Origin: CAWCGU01 sp963795195
Lineage (GTDB): Bacteria; Actinomycetota; Thermoleophilia; Solirubrobacterales; 70-9
Direction: 5' to 3'
Length of the DNA stretch: 64,000 bases
NCBI GenBank assembly: GCA_963795195.1
Contig: CAWCGU010000006.1
Location: 1,240,001-1,304,000, forward strand
The notes under the pieces were generated by a model, which saw only the letters and a program-made list of their open reading frames with translations, made no database searches and was not told the DNA's origin. Positions 42,454 through 51,834 of this stretch are shown here, piece after piece. Numbering within the stretch: position 1 is the stretch's first letter; every line of letters starts with the position of its first letter. A program made the translations under genes and the position numbers.

Positions 42454-43762
42454 ACCCGCTTCGGAGGTCCCGGGCCCGCGGCTTCCCGGGCCGCTGCAGA
42501 CGTGGCTGGGGGTCACCTGGCCGGTCTGGGTCAGGCAGCAGATGCGCAAGCGCTACGGCGGTGTCTTCAAGTCGACTGACTCGATCGCCGGAGAGCTCAT
42601 CCATGTGGCCGACCGTGCGCTGATCGAGCAGATGTTCAAGTGGAAGCCCGAGGCTTACAACGTTGCGGAACCCCGCGAGCTGATGGAGCCCGTCGTCGGG
42701 TCGGAATCGCTGCTGCTGCTGGACGGGCAGCGCCACATGCGGATGCGCAAGCTGATGCTGCCTTCCTTTCACGGCGAGGCGATCGCCGGCTACGCGGAGC
42801 TGATCCGGGAGGTCACCGACGCAGAGATCGACCGTTGGAAGGCGGGCGAGACGATCCGAACGCGCTCGGTCGCCCAGGCGATCACGATGGAGGTGATCAT
42901 CCGCGCGGTCTTCGGCGTCACCGACGAGGAACGGGTGGCCGAGTTCAAGCACTACCTGCCGCACCTTTCCTCGATCAACCCCGTGGTGCTGTTCCTGCGC
43001 AAGGACCTCGGCCCGCGCAGCCCCTGGGGACGCTTTCTGCGAAACCGCGACCGAGTCGACGAGATGCTGTACGAGGAGATCGGACGGCGGCGCGACGAGC
43101 GCGGTGACGGGACCCGCAGCGACATCCTCAGCCTGCTGCTCGCAGCCAGCGATCAAAGCGGCGCTCCACTGACGGACAAGGAGCTTCGCGACGAGCTGAT
43201 CACGCTGCTGCTCGCGGGCCACGAGACGACGGCCACTTCAATCGGCTGGGCCTTCGAGCGGCTGCTTCGCAGCCCTGCGGCGCTCGAGCGTTTGACCCGC
43301 GAGATCGAGGCCGGAGAAGACAGCCGGTATCTGGACGCCGTGATCAAGGAGACACTGCGCGTGCGGTCGGTGATCACCGAGGTGTTTCGCTCACCCACGC
43401 AGGCCACCGAGCTTGGCGGCTACCGCTTCGAGGCTGGTAGCCAGCTCTGCGCCTCGATCGTCCTGGTTCAGTTGGACCCCGAGCTCTACGCCCCCGACCC
43501 CGAGGCCTTCAGGCCCGAGCGCTTTCTCGAAGGGGCTCAGGATCCCTACACGTGGGTGCCGTTCGGCGGCGGGGTGAGGCGCTGCATCGGCGCGGCCTTC
43601 GCGCAACTCGAGATGAAGGTCGTGATCGCGACGATTCTTTCCCGGGTCGTCCTGCGAGCACCGCGGACCGCCGACGAGAAGATGCGATTTCGAGGCGTGA
43701 CCGTGCTGCCGAGCCGGGGCGGCGAGGCCGAGGTCACGGCCATCGGCGCAAGCTCCCTTTGA
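42389..43762 (+). CDS. cytochrome P450
   Basis: This ~457-residue P450 has AGHETTATS (I-helix), ETLR (K-helix ExxR), PERFLEG, and the heme loop FGGGVRRCIGAAFAQLEMK. It is a clear paralogue of the P450 at 6.9 kb, sharing GSESLLLLDG/HMRMRKLMLPSFHGE with that gene's counterpart region. It starts inside the aquaporin's C-terminal codons, which places it at the end of the ars operon, possibly as a read-through passenger. The start at ATG 42389 has a Thr/Pro-rich leader; substrate unknown. Confidence 0.92.
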   Translation: MPTSTTPHPAVAPAATSKPLPRPASEVPGPRLPGPLQTWLGVTWPVWVRQQMRKRYGGVFKSTDSIAGELIHVADRALIEQMFKWKPEAYNVAEPRELMEPVVGSESLLLLDGQRHMRMRKLMLPSFHGEAIAGYAELIREVTDAEIDRWKAGETIRTRSVAQAITMEVIIRAVFGVTDEERVAEFKHYLPHLSSINPVVLFLRKDLGPRSPWGRFLRNRDRVDEMLYEEIGRRRDERGDGTRSDILSLLLAASDQSGAPLTDKELRDELITLLLAGHETTATSIGWAFERLLRSPAALERLTREIEAGEDSRYLDAVIKETLRVRSVITEVFRSPTQATELGGYRFEAGSQLCASIVLVQLDPELYAPDPEAFRPERFLEGAQDPYTWVPFGGGVRRCIGAAFAQLEMKVVIATILSRVVLRAPRTADEKMRFRGVTVLPSRGGEAEVTAIGASSL

Positions 43763-43844
43763 CGCTGGTCCTGGTCTCCCTGGGCCGGCCGTGAGTCGTC
43801 GGCCAGGTTCTGCCCCCTTTGCGCGGGAGCCAGGAAATGCGAGG

Positions 43845-45032
43845 ATGGCGGCCATGGCGGTCATCAAGGACACCGGCGCCCGGGCGCTCCTGCCTCCCTT
43901 TACCGACGAGCACGAGCAGCTGCGCGAGACGATTTCGCGCTGGGTCTCGACCGAGATCGCCCCCCACGTGATCGAGTGGGACGAAGCCCGCGAGTTCCCT
44001 CGCGAGCTCTACAACCGTGCGGCGAAACTCGGCTTCCTCGGGCTCAAGTACCCGGTGCAGCTGGGCGGCCAGGGCGGCGACTACCTCCACGACGCGGTCT
44101 GGGCAGAAGAACTGGCGCGGGCCGGGGCCTCAGGCGGGGTCGGCGCGGGGCTTGGCGCCCACACCGGAATCGCCACGCCCCCGATCTTCAAATTCGGCAC
44201 TCCCGACCAGCACGAGCGCTTCCTGCGTCCGGCGATCGCCGGCGAGAAGATCGGCGCCCTCGGCATTACCGAGCCTGGAGCGGGATCCGACGTCGCCTCG
44301 ATCCGCACCTTTGCCAAGAAGGTCGACGGCGGCTACGTCGTCAACGGCGCCAAGACCTTCATCACCAACGGCGTGCGCGCCGACTTCCTCGTCTGTGCCT
44401 GCAAGACCAGCGAGGACGGCGGCCACCAGGGAATCTCCTTCCTGATCCTCGAGCGCGACATGCCCGGCTACGAGGTCGCACGCAAGCTCGAAAAGATGGG
44501 CTGGCACTCCTCCGACACGGGCGAGCTCTCGTTCACCGATGTCGAGGTGCCCGACGAGAACCTGCTCGGCGAGGAGAACCGCGGCTTCTACCTGATCATG
44601 TCCAATTTTCAGTGGGAGCGGCTGCTGATGGCGCTCGGCGCCGTGGGCGGGATGAAGCGGCTGCTCGAGGTCGCGGTCGACTACGCCGGTGAGCGCGAGG
44701 CCTTCGGCCGGCCGATCGGCAGGTTCCAGGCGATCCGCCACAAAATCGCCGAGATCGCGATCAAGATGGAGACCGCGCAGGCACTCACATACGACTGCCT
44801 GCGCCGCTTCAACGCCGGCGAGGACGCCACCCGCGAGGTGACTATGGCCAAGCTGATCAGCCAGCGCTCGATGGTTGAGGTCGCCGACGACGTCCTGCAG
44901 ATCCACGGCGGCTACGGCTACATGCGCGAGTACCACGTTGAGCGTGCGCTGCGCGACGCCCGCCTGGGACCGATCGGCGGCGGGACCGATGAGGTGATGA
45001 AGGAAATTCTCGGCAAGATGATGGGGCTGTAG
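43845..45032 (+). CDS. acyl-CoA dehydrogenase
   Basis: This ~395-residue enzyme has the blocks GALGITEPGAGSDVASIRTF, KTFITNGVRADFLVCACKTS, LEKMGWHSSDTGELSFTDVE, YAGEREAFGRPIGRFQAIRH and LQIHGGYGYMREYHVERALR. The last blocks match the medium/short-chain and butyryl-CoA-type ACADs. It is closer to the ACAD at 31.5 kb than to the one at 32.7 kb. I start at ATG 43845, nine bases after AGGA. It is 82 bases after the P450 and convergent with the secreted-protein gene. Confidence 0.93.
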   Translation: MAAMAVIKDTGARALLPPFTDEHEQLRETISRWVSTEIAPHVIEWDEAREFPRELYNRAAKLGFLGLKYPVQLGGQGGDYLHDAVWAEELARAGASGGVGAGLGAHTGIATPPIFKFGTPDQHERFLRPAIAGEKIGALGITEPGAGSDVASIRTFAKKVDGGYVVNGAKTFITNGVRADFLVCACKTSEDGGHQGISFLILERDMPGYEVARKLEKMGWHSSDTGELSFTDVEVPDENLLGEENRGFYLIMSNFQWERLLMALGAVGGMKRLLEVAVDYAGEREAFGRPIGRFQAIRHKIAEIAIKMETAQALTYDCLRRFNAGEDATREVTMAKLISQRSMVEVADDVLQIHGGYGYMREYHVERALRDARLGPIGGGTDEVMKEILGKMMGL

Positions 45033-45046
45033 CGCCCCTCGTCGTC

Positions 45047-46837
45047 TCAGCCCTGGCGGCGGGAACGCGGCACCGGCTTCGCGAGCGCAGTCTGGCCCTG
45101 CTTGACCAGCCTGGTCTTGCCGGTGTAGAAGTTCTTGAAGGCGACCTTGCCCTCCTTCACCGTGGTGCCGGTGATGCCGCCGCACTGCTCGAAGATCAGC
45201 CAGGAGGTGCCGCGCACGGAAGCGGAGCCGTGGTTGCCAGAGCTTGAGAAGTGGCCGCTGCCGCTTCCCCAGAGGCTCGGCTTGCGCTTGCGTGAAGCGA
45301 GCGGATTGCGGCCGGTCCCGGCGCCGCCGCCGCACTGCTGCTTGCCGCGCAGACGAGCGTTGGTCTGGTCGCTGCCCGTGCCCTGCTTGATCACGAACAG
45401 CCCGCCGTAGAAATCGGCGGCCTGCGTGCCGCCATTCGCAGTCGCAGACGTCAGCGAGACTCGGCCCGCTGTGGTGTCGACCTTCGAGCCGACAGGGACC
45501 TGAGCGGCCTGATCGAGCGGGACGAATCCTGCCGCGTCGCCGGGAATGTCAACACGGACCGTTCCCGACACGGGGACCAGGTTCACGGCCACACCCTGGA
45601 CTGGCGCCGGCAGCGACCCGCCCCCGCCGACCCCGCGGAAAATCGCGATGCGATCGGCGGCGAGGTCGCCGCCTGCGTCCGTGAAAGCGCCGCCGACCAC
45701 CGGCGCGCCCCCGAAGAACGCCAGTGCGTGCCCCTGGCCGCTGTTGAAGGGGCCGTTCGTCTCGTCTGCGTTGGTTCCCATCGAAGACCAGTTGGCGCCA
45801 TCGAAGACCGCGATATGGTCCGCAAACGGATCGCCGTTCGCATCCGCGAAGCTGCCGGTCGCATAGAGGCTGGAGCCCGATACGAGCAGGTCGTTGATCG
45901 CCGTGGTCGCTGGCATATACCCGTCCGTACCGGCGCTGTCAGCACCGACGGCGTTCCAGGCGGCCCCGTCCCACCTCGCAACGTTGTCGGCCTGCGAAAT
46001 GCCGGCGATGTCAGTGTCGTCGGTGCCGACGTAGACGTTGGTGCCGTCGCTGGCCAGCGCATCGACGTTGGCCGTGTCGATCGCGGGGATAAACGCGCCA
46101 CCCATCCCCTGCCAGGCGTTGCCGGTGTACATGGCGACGTAGTCAGCCGTGCCGATCCCGTCGATGTTGGTGAAGGTGCCACCGGCGTACAGATTGCCGG
46201 CGGCATCCGCTGTCATTGCCTGGACGCGTCCGGCGAGGTCGCCGTCGTTGTCAACGGTCGCGGAGATGAACTGGCCGGTGTCGAGGCTGCACCGGATCAG
46301 GTTGTCCGCTTGCGCCTGGCCGTTGACATCGCTGAACGAGCCGCCGATGTAGAGCGTGTTGCCGATCACCTGGAGCGAATCCACAGGACCGTTGATCGAC
46401 GCGCAGAAGAACTGCCAGTTGGTCCCGTTCCAGAAGGCGAGGTTGTCCGCTGCCGGATTGCCACCCGCGTTCTGGAAAGTGCCGCCCGCGTAGATGTTGC
46501 CGTTGTAGAAGGCGAGCGCGCTGACGAAGGTCCCCGTTCCGGCAAGGCTTTCGGACGGCCCGAGCGAGCCCCAACTCAATCCGTCCCAGATCGCGATCCG
46601 GTCGGCGTCGGGATTACCACCGGCGTCGGTGAATCTGCCGCCGACGATCAGCTGTCCAGGCGAGTCGGTGTTGAGGGCGAAGACCGTGTCGTTCAGCCCG
46701 GTGCCAAGGCTGTCCCAGCCGCCGGGGCCGAGCGCTTTGGCCGGCGTCGCACCGAGCGCTACGGCCATGGCCAGGGCCGTAATCGCCACCATCAAAGCCC
46801 GACCCGTCAGCGTCCGAACTGCGGCCCGCATCCGCAT
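45047..46837 (-). CDS. secreted beta-propeller-like protein with FecR-like tail
   Basis: This 596-residue protein has a signal peptide (ALMVAITALAMAVALGATPA) and about eight repeats of a GGxFtdagG motif, such as LIVGGRFTDAGGNPDADRIA and IYAGGTFQNAGGNPAADNLA, as in kelch/galactose-oxidase-type propellers. The C-terminal ~150 residues (FVPLDQAAQVPVGSKVDTTA, then GTSWLIFEQCGGITGTTVKE) resemble FecR-type domains seen in secreted proteins of this lineage. It should act outside the cell; no catalytic residues are evident. It follows the CAP-like gene by 11 bases, so they form an operon. Confidence 0.72.
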   Translation of the reverse strand: MRMRAAVRTLTGRALMVAITALAMAVALGATPAKALGPGGWDSLGTGLNDTVFALNTDSPGQLIVGGRFTDAGGNPDADRIAIWDGLSWGSLGPSESLAGTGTFVSALAFYNGNIYAGGTFQNAGGNPAADNLAFWNGTNWQFFCASINGPVDSLQVIGNTLYIGGSFSDVNGQAQADNLIRCSLDTGQFISATVDNDGDLAGRVQAMTADAAGNLYAGGTFTNIDGIGTADYVAMYTGNAWQGMGGAFIPAIDTANVDALASDGTNVYVGTDDTDIAGISQADNVARWDGAAWNAVGADSAGTDGYMPATTAINDLLVSGSSLYATGSFADANGDPFADHIAVFDGANWSSMGTNADETNGPFNSGQGHALAFFGGAPVVGGAFTDAGGDLAADRIAIFRGVGGGGSLPAPVQGVAVNLVPVSGTVRVDIPGDAAGFVPLDQAAQVPVGSKVDTTAGRVSLTSATANGGTQAADFYGGLFVIKQGTGSDQTNARLRGKQQCGGGAGTGRNPLASRKRKPSLWGSGSGHFSSSGNHGSASVRGTSWLIFEQCGGITGTTVKEGKVAFKNFYTGKTRLVKQGQTALAKPVPRSRRQG

Positions 46838-46848
46838 GTCAGCAGACG

Positions 46849-47742
46849 TTAGCGGACCGTCCGTGTGCTAGTGCGAAATCTCACCACCTGGTCGAAGGTC
46901 CTGCGTCCCTTGCGCCACTTGAGCAGCGCACGGTAGCTCCTGTTTGGCTTCAGCGGTTGCGCCGGGATGAGCGCCGAGGCGGGCCCGTGCATCGCCGCGC
47001 GCGTATCGCCGGATTTCTCGCTGCCGGCCAGGAAGCGGATGCCGTTGATCACCTTCTTGCCCCGCATCAGCCGCTGCGAAACCGGCTTCAGGGGCACGCG
47101 GTCGGGGCTGTAGGCGTAGAGGGTGATCACGGGGCCAGTGGGGATGTTGTTCGGCAGGTGAGCGGCCTCCATCGGCGAGAGCGGGCCCTCGCAGCAGATG
47201 GTCACGGAGTAGGGAACATCCCGGAGCCCCTGGGGCGCGATGAACGCCTCCAGCGTGACTCGCCTGCGATCGCTGAACCCCGCCAGGCGCATGCAGTGCT
47301 CGATGCGACCGCTGGAGGCAAGGGTCTGGCCGTATCCGGCGGAGTCCGCCGTGGGGTCGAAGGCGGCGGCCATGTGTCCGGGTGCTCGCTCCCAGGGGTT
47401 CGTCTCGATGCTGAACTCCGGGGAGTTGACCGCGTGCAACGCGATGTAGCCATCGGCGTAGATCGGTAAGGAGGGGTCGCCGGCGCCGACGGCGCTGTAC
47501 TCAGGCTGAGTTGGATCCTCGCCGAAGAACGGGGCTCCGGGGTGAGCCTCGAGGTATGCCATGTGGTTGAGGCAGCCCTGTGAAAGGTCCGGGTGCTCGG
47601 TGATCGGCTCGATCCCGTTTGCGGCCCGCTGGGCGTTGAGGAATGCGATCGCTTCGCTGCCGCTGACCACGGCGCTCGCCGGCGCAGCGGCCAGCAACGA
47701 GATCAGCCCGACCCCAATGCAGATTGTCCTCAGACTTCCCAC
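46849..47742 (-). CDS. secreted CAP/SCP-like protein
   Basis: This 297-residue protein has a signal peptide (MGSLRTICIGVGLISLLAAA). The CAP-like start is SEAIAFLNAQRAANGIEPIT with CLNHMAYLEAHP and a His, and NPWERAPGHMAAAFDP is the second CAP block. A ~100-residue C-terminal region follows that ends in KGRRTFDQVVRFRTST, similar to Ig-like anchoring domains. CAP proteins are extracellular, with roles from lipid binding to peptidase-like activity. It heads a two-gene operon with the propeller protein. Confidence 0.75.
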   Translation of the reverse strand: MGSLRTICIGVGLISLLAAAPASAVVSGSEAIAFLNAQRAANGIEPITEHPDLSQGCLNHMAYLEAHPGAPFFGEDPTQPEYSAVGAGDPSLPIYADGYIALHAVNSPEFSIETNPWERAPGHMAAAFDPTADSAGYGQTLASSGRIEHCMRLAGFSDRRRVTLEAFIAPQGLRDVPYSVTICCEGPLSPMEAAHLPNNIPTGPVITLYAYSPDRVPLKPVSQRLMRGKKVINGIRFLAGSEKSGDTRAAMHGPASALIPAQPLKPNRSYRALLKWRKGRRTFDQVVRFRTSTRTVR

Positions 47743-47869
47743 CGCCGTAAATCCTACGCCGCCGGCGTATGCGCGGTGCCGGCCCGGCGCAGGCGCTTGG
47801 CGCGCGAGGCCGACCCGGTCCGGGTTGTCGGCGCCAGCTGCCGGGTTTCTCGACCGGAAGGAATGCAGA

Positions 47870-49357
47870 TCACGCCGATGGCAGGCGCACCTTGAAGGCG
47901 GCGCCGGAGCCCAGGTCGCTTTCGAGCTCGACGGTTCCGCCCATCCCCTCGGTCAGCTCCCGCACGATGGCCAAGCCGATGCCGCTGCCGTCGCCGTTCG
48001 CAGCGGCGCCGCGGTCGCGCAGATGGAAGCGGTCGAAGGCACGCGGGATGTCCTCGGCGGCGATTCCCGGCCCGCTGTCTGCGACCGTGACCGAGGCCGG
48101 CGCGACCTCGACCCGAACGGTCGCTCCACGCGGCGAGACGCGCACCGCGTTCTCGATCAGGTTGGAGACGACCTGGAGGGCGCGGTCGGGGTCGGCGAGC
48201 ACCACCCCACCCGGTCCATCGACGATCACGTCGACCCCGTTCTCGGCCGCTGTCAGCGCGAGGCGTCTGCGGGCAGACTCGGCGACTCCTCTGAGCTCGA
48301 CCGCCTCGCTCCTGAAGCCGAGCACTCCCTGTTCCAGCCGGGCCAGGGCCAGAAGGTCCTGAACGAGCCGCTCGAGGCGCCCGGCCTCAGCGACAATCAC
48401 CCGCGCACCCTCCCGCGCAGCCACCGTCCTGTCCTCGACGGCCTCTGCGTAGCCGCGAATCGCCGTCAGCGGGGTGCGCAGCTCGTGGGAAACCGAGAGC
48501 AGCACCGAGCGCTCCGCCTCCCGCGCCCGCTCCAGCTGTGCGGTCATCTCGTTGAACGAGCGCGCCAGAGTCGCCAGTTCCTCGGGACCATCCTCGGAGA
48601 GTGGCTCCGGCCGATGACCCTCCGCAAGCTCGCGGCTCGCGGCTGAGACCCGCTGGATCGGCGCCGAGAGGCGGCGAGCGAGTAGGGCCGCCGCCACCGC
48701 GGCGAGCAGGCCTGCCAGGGCCCCGGCCGCCAGCAGGCCGCCGAGGTAGGGCTCGAAGTCCTCGCCGGCAACGGAGGCGGTGCGGGTCAGCAGAAAGACC
48801 GCTTGCTCTCCTCCCGTGGCGCCGCCGTTCACGGCGTCCTCCGCGTCCAGCGCTCGAGCCGCGAAAAGGCGATCCTCCCCAGCGATCTCGGCCTGGCCGT
48901 CGGCTTCGCCGTCCTGCTCGAGCGACTCGATGGCGGACTCGGGCAGCAAGCCCGCAGCCTCCTCGAAACTGATTACCCGCGGCAGGCGACGAGAGCCCTC
49001 AGCCGGAGCAAGCACGTCGCCGGGCGGCGGCGGGGCCGGCAGCTCACCCGCGCCCAGCTCACCACTCGGGGGGACCGGGGGCTCGAACGGAACCGCCTCG
49101 TCGATAGCGGGCGGGCCGGCACCCGGGGGCAGCGCCTGCAGGAACTCGATCCCGAGGCCGGGACGGCCGCCGACGGTCGCCGCCGAGGAGAAGAGATCCG
49201 CCTCGCGACTGAGCTGGTCGGCGTTGGAGTCGCGCACCGCACCCCGGGTCAACGTGATCCCGATCGCAAGCGAGATTGCGACAGCGACCAGAACCGTGGC
49301 CAGGATCGCGGCGAAGAGCCTGCCTCTGAGCGTGCGCAGCACCGCCACCTCAGGCAC
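47870..49357 (-). CDS. sensor histidine kinase (HAMP-HisKA-HATPase)
   Basis: This 495-residue protein has TM1 at ~12-36, an extracytoplasmic Pro-rich sensor of ~165 residues, TM2 at ~204-227, then HAMP. HisKA follows with His291 in SVSHELRTPLTAIRGY. The ATPase boxes are VVSNLIENAVRVS (N), VADSGPGIAAEDIP (G1) and GSGIGLAIVRELTEG (G2). It autophosphorylates His291 and passes phosphate to the response regulator encoded just upstream, overlapping by 8 bases. The Pro-rich sensor is not a known domain. Confidence 0.94.
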   Translation of the reverse strand: MPEVAVLRTLRGRLFAAILATVLVAVAISLAIGITLTRGAVRDSNADQLSREADLFSSAATVGGRPGLGIEFLQALPPGAGPPAIDEAVPFEPPVPPSGELGAGELPAPPPPGDVLAPAEGSRRLPRVISFEEAAGLLPESAIESLEQDGEADGQAEIAGEDRLFAARALDAEDAVNGGATGGEQAVFLLTRTASVAGEDFEPYLGGLLAAGALAGLLAAVAAALLARRLSAPIQRVSAASRELAEGHRPEPLSEDGPEELATLARSFNEMTAQLERAREAERSVLLSVSHELRTPLTAIRGYAEAVEDRTVAAREGARVIVAEAGRLERLVQDLLALARLEQGVLGFRSEAVELRGVAESARRRLALTAAENGVDVIVDGPGGVVLADPDRALQVVSNLIENAVRVSPRGATVRVEVAPASVTVADSGPGIAAEDIPRAFDRFHLRDRGAAANGDGSGIGLAIVRELTEGMGGTVELESDLGSGAAFKVRLPSA

Positions 49358-50021
49358 GCACCTTGTAGCCGGACCCGCGGACCGTCTCGATCAGTTCGGG
49401 ACGGCCGAGCTTGCGGCGCAACTGGGCGACGTGGACATCGACGGTGCGGGTTCCACCCGGAAAGGCGCCGCCCCAGGCCAGGTCGAGCAGCCGGTCGCGG
49501 CCGAGCACGATGTTCGCGTTGCCGAGCAGGGCGGCCAGCAGGTCGAACTCGCGGGCGGTCAACTCGATCGCTTCACCGTCAACCGTGACCTCACGAGCGT
49601 CACGGCGCAGCACGATCCCCTGGGCGCCTAGGACGTTGCCTGCGGCTGCCGGGCCGGCCCCTCCGCGGCGCAGGATCGCCTTGATTCTGGCGATCAGCTC
49701 GCGGGGCGAGAAGGGCTTGACGACGTAGTCGTCCGCGCCGGCCTCGAGGCCGGCAACGCGATCGATCTCATCTTCCCGGGCGCTCAGCATCAGGATCGGA
49801 ACCGCCGTCCTCGCACGCAACCGCCGGCAGACCTCGAAGCCGTCAATTCCGGGCAGGCCGATGTCTAGGATCACGAACCGAACCGGGTTGCGGCCCAGCT
49901 CCACCAGCGCGTCCTCTCCCGAGCGCACCCAGAGCGGCTCGAACCCCTCGCGCTCGAGGTAGGCGCGCACGAGATCCGCGATCGCGGTCTCGTCTTCGAC
50001 GATCAGCACCCGGCCGTTCAC
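49350..50021 (-). CDS. OmpR/PhoB-type response regulator
   Basis: This 223-residue protein has a receiver domain starting MNGRVLIVEDETAIADLVRA, phospho-acceptor Asp53 in FVILDIGLPGIDGF, Thr/Ser in LMLSARE and Lys in DDYVVKPFSPRELI. The winged helix has LTAREFDLLAALLGN and TVDVHVAQLRRKL with GSGYKV at the end. It likely binds tandem sites such as the TGTAAG repeats at 50848-50864 in front of the secreted partner gene. The kinase gene overlaps its end. Confidence 0.94.
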   Translation of the reverse strand: MNGRVLIVEDETAIADLVRAYLEREGFEPLWVRSGEDALVELGRNPVRFVILDIGLPGIDGFEVCRRLRARTAVPILMLSAREDEIDRVAGLEAGADDYVVKPFSPRELIARIKAILRRGGAGPAAAGNVLGAQGIVLRRDAREVTVDGEAIELTAREFDLLAALLGNANIVLGRDRLLDLAWGGAFPGGTRTVDVHVAQLRRKLGRPELIETVRGSGYKVRA

Positions 50022-50055
50022 AGTCTCAAGTCTCGCAAGGCCGAGGCGCGCAGAC

Positions 50056-50081
50056 GGGGCGGCAACCTGCGTCGCCGCCCC
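50056..50081 (-). terminator. intra-operon hairpin
   Basis: GGGGCGGC (50056-50063) and GCCGCCCC (50074-50081) form an 8-bp G/C stem with a 10-nt loop, between the secreted-protein gene and the response-regulator gene. There is no clear U-run, so it may only attenuate read-through and set the ratio of the products. Confidence 0.5.
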
Positions 50082-50112
50082 GCTGCGCTCCGGGGTACCG
50101 GAGGCCTGCCGC

Positions 50113-50772
50113 CTAGTTGCCGTCAGTCTCGGGCGGGGCCGGGGGTGCGTCGGGCGGGGGTGCAGGCATCAACGGGCGCTCGCCGCCTTGCGGCAGGATC
50201 CCGATCATCGCCGCGGCATGACCGACCTCACGGTGCACTGAGACCTCGTCTCCGACCTCGAGGTCGGAGACCTCGCCGATCAGCTCGCTCGGGTCAGGGA
50301 GATCCTCGAGGTCAGGGCGCTCACCATCCTCGGGGAAGGGCGGCGGCGTCAGCACCTTGGTCTCGCCATCGACGGGGATCGTGGCTTCGCTGTCGTCGTT
50401 GTGCGTAATCGTCACCGAATCGTCGTCCACAGCAGAGACGGTGCCGCGGTCGAGCCTCGTCACGACCTCCTCGCCGTCGCGCAGCGAGTGGAACTCGGCA
50501 TAGGTGAGGTCACCGCCGCCGGGTCCCATTCCGATCGCGCCTGGACCCGCGATGTGGACGACATCGCCGTCCTCGCCGGCGGCCCGAGCGTGTGCGATTG
50601 CGACACCGGCGATCGGCGCCGGACCCGGTACCGCCATTTCGAACGTCTGCGGCTCGGCGTCTGCGTCCCGGCCGGACTCGCCGTCGCCCTTCGGCGCGGC
50701 GATCGCGAACCCGCCGACCAGCAGGGCCGGGAACACGGCCCAGCTGAGTGCTCTGGTCAATCTGTGTTTCAT
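50113..50772 (-). CDS. secreted DUF5666-like protein upstream of the two-component system
   Basis: This 219-residue protein has a signal peptide (LTRALSWAVFPALLVGGFAI) and an acidic, Pro-rich mature part. VVTRLDRGTVSAVDDDSVTI, THNDDSEATIPVDGETKVLT and EVGDEVSVHRE form small beta-barrel-like units as in DUF5666/OB-like secreted proteins. It has a textbook Shine-Dalgarno sequence (AAGGAGG) and is the first gene before the response regulator and kinase. It may be the target or the signal partner of the system. No enzyme motif is visible. Confidence 0.72.
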   Translation of the reverse strand: MKHRLTRALSWAVFPALLVGGFAIAAPKGDGESGRDADAEPQTFEMAVPGPAPIAGVAIAHARAAGEDGDVVHIAGPGAIGMGPGGGDLTYAEFHSLRDGEEVVTRLDRGTVSAVDDDSVTITHNDDSEATIPVDGETKVLTPPPFPEDGERPDLEDLPDPSELIGEVSDLEVGDEVSVHREVGHAAAMIGILPQGGERPLMPAPPPDAPPAPPETDGN

Positions 50773-50847
50773 CTTTGAATCCTCCTTGAATTTGCCTGCT
50801 TGACGGTGCCATGCTCGGTGACCCGAGTTCGGCTTTCAACAAGGCCG

Positions 50848-50864
50848 TGTAAGGGCTTTGTAAG
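50848..50864 (-). promoter_or_regulatory. tandem 11-bp-phased response-regulator site
   Basis: TGTAAG occurs at 50848-50853 and 50859-50864, eleven bases apart, about 80 bases upstream of the secreted-protein ATG (CTTACA-N5-CTTACA on the minus strand). OmpR/PhoB-type regulators bind two direct repeats one helical turn apart. This is the likely autoregulatory site of the downstream two-component operon. Confidence 0.55.
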
Positions 50865-50932
50865 TGGTGCCGTCCGGTGGATCGGGGGTAGAGTCCGCGC
50901 CCCCTATTCAGAGAACGAAGGAGCACCAAGCG

Positions 50933-51760
50933 ATGGGACTACTCGACGGCAAGAGCGCGATCGTCACCGGATCGGCGCGAGGCATCGGACGGGCGACCGC
51001 GCAGCTTTTCGTCAGCGAGGGCGCCAAGGTGCTGATCAACGACATCGACGGCGACGTCGCCGAGCAGGCGGCCGCTGAGATCGACGGCGAGACCGCGACG
51101 TTCTCAGGTGACCTGACCGAGCCGGGCGTGTCCGAGAGCCTCGTCGAGGCGGCCATTTCCTCCTTCGGGGAGGTCGACATAGTCGTCAACAACGCCGGCT
51201 ACACATGGGACGCCGTCACTCACAAGATGTCCGACGAGCAGTTCCAGGCGATGCTCGACATCCACACGATCGTTCCTTTCCGCGTCGCCCGCGCGATCGC
51301 CCCGCACTGGCGCGAGGCCGCCAAGGCGGAGAAGGCGGAGAACACCGAGCGCTTCCGCAAGCTGGTCAACATCAGTTCGATCTCGGGGACGATGGGCAAC
51401 GCCGGGCAGGCCAACTACGCGGCGGCCAAGGCCGGCGTCGTCGGACTCACCAAGACCCTCGCCAAGGAGTGGGGAGCGCTCAAGATCAACGTCAACGCGG
51501 TCGCCTTCGGGTTCGTCGAGACACGCCTGACACAGGCCAAGGAGAAGGGCGAGAAGATCGAGACCCACGGCCAGGAGGTCGAGATCGGCGTGCCGGAGCA
51601 GATGCGGGCGATGGCCTCGATGATCATCCCGCTGGGGCGCCCGGCGCAGCCCGAGGAGGCCGCCGGCCCCGTCCTCTTCCTCTGCTCGCAACTCAGCAAC
51701 TATGTCCACGGCCAAACACTGAACGTCACCGGCGGGCAGTTCGGCGGGATGACGACCTGA
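50933..51760 (+). CDS. short-chain dehydrogenase/reductase (FabG-like)
   Basis: This ~275-residue SDR starts MGLLDGKSAIVTGSARGIGR (TGxxxGIG cofactor motif). It has NNAGYTWDAV, the catalytic Ser in NISSISGTMGNAGQ, the YxxxK site in ANYAAAKAGVVGLTKTLAKE, and GQTLNVTGGQFGG at the end. It probably reduces a 3-ketoacyl thioester or oxidises the hydroxy form. An insertion rich in Lys/Glu (KAEKAENTERFRK) precedes the Ser strand, which is unusual but intact. It stands alone, divergent from the two-component operon. Confidence 0.92.
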   Translation: MGLLDGKSAIVTGSARGIGRATAQLFVSEGAKVLINDIDGDVAEQAAAEIDGETATFSGDLTEPGVSESLVEAAISSFGEVDIVVNNAGYTWDAVTHKMSDEQFQAMLDIHTIVPFRVARAIAPHWREAAKAEKAENTERFRKLVNISSISGTMGNAGQANYAAAKAGVVGLTKTLAKEWGALKINVNAVAFGFVETRLTQAKEKGEKIETHGQEVEIGVPEQMRAMASMIIPLGRPAQPEEAAGPVLFLCSQLSNYVHGQTLNVTGGQFGGMTT

Positions 51761-51834
51761 AAGGGCTTTCGGCCTGAACTGAGTGGATCTGGTGCCGGTA
51801 CTCGCGACCGGATCAACACAGAACGCCACGACAG

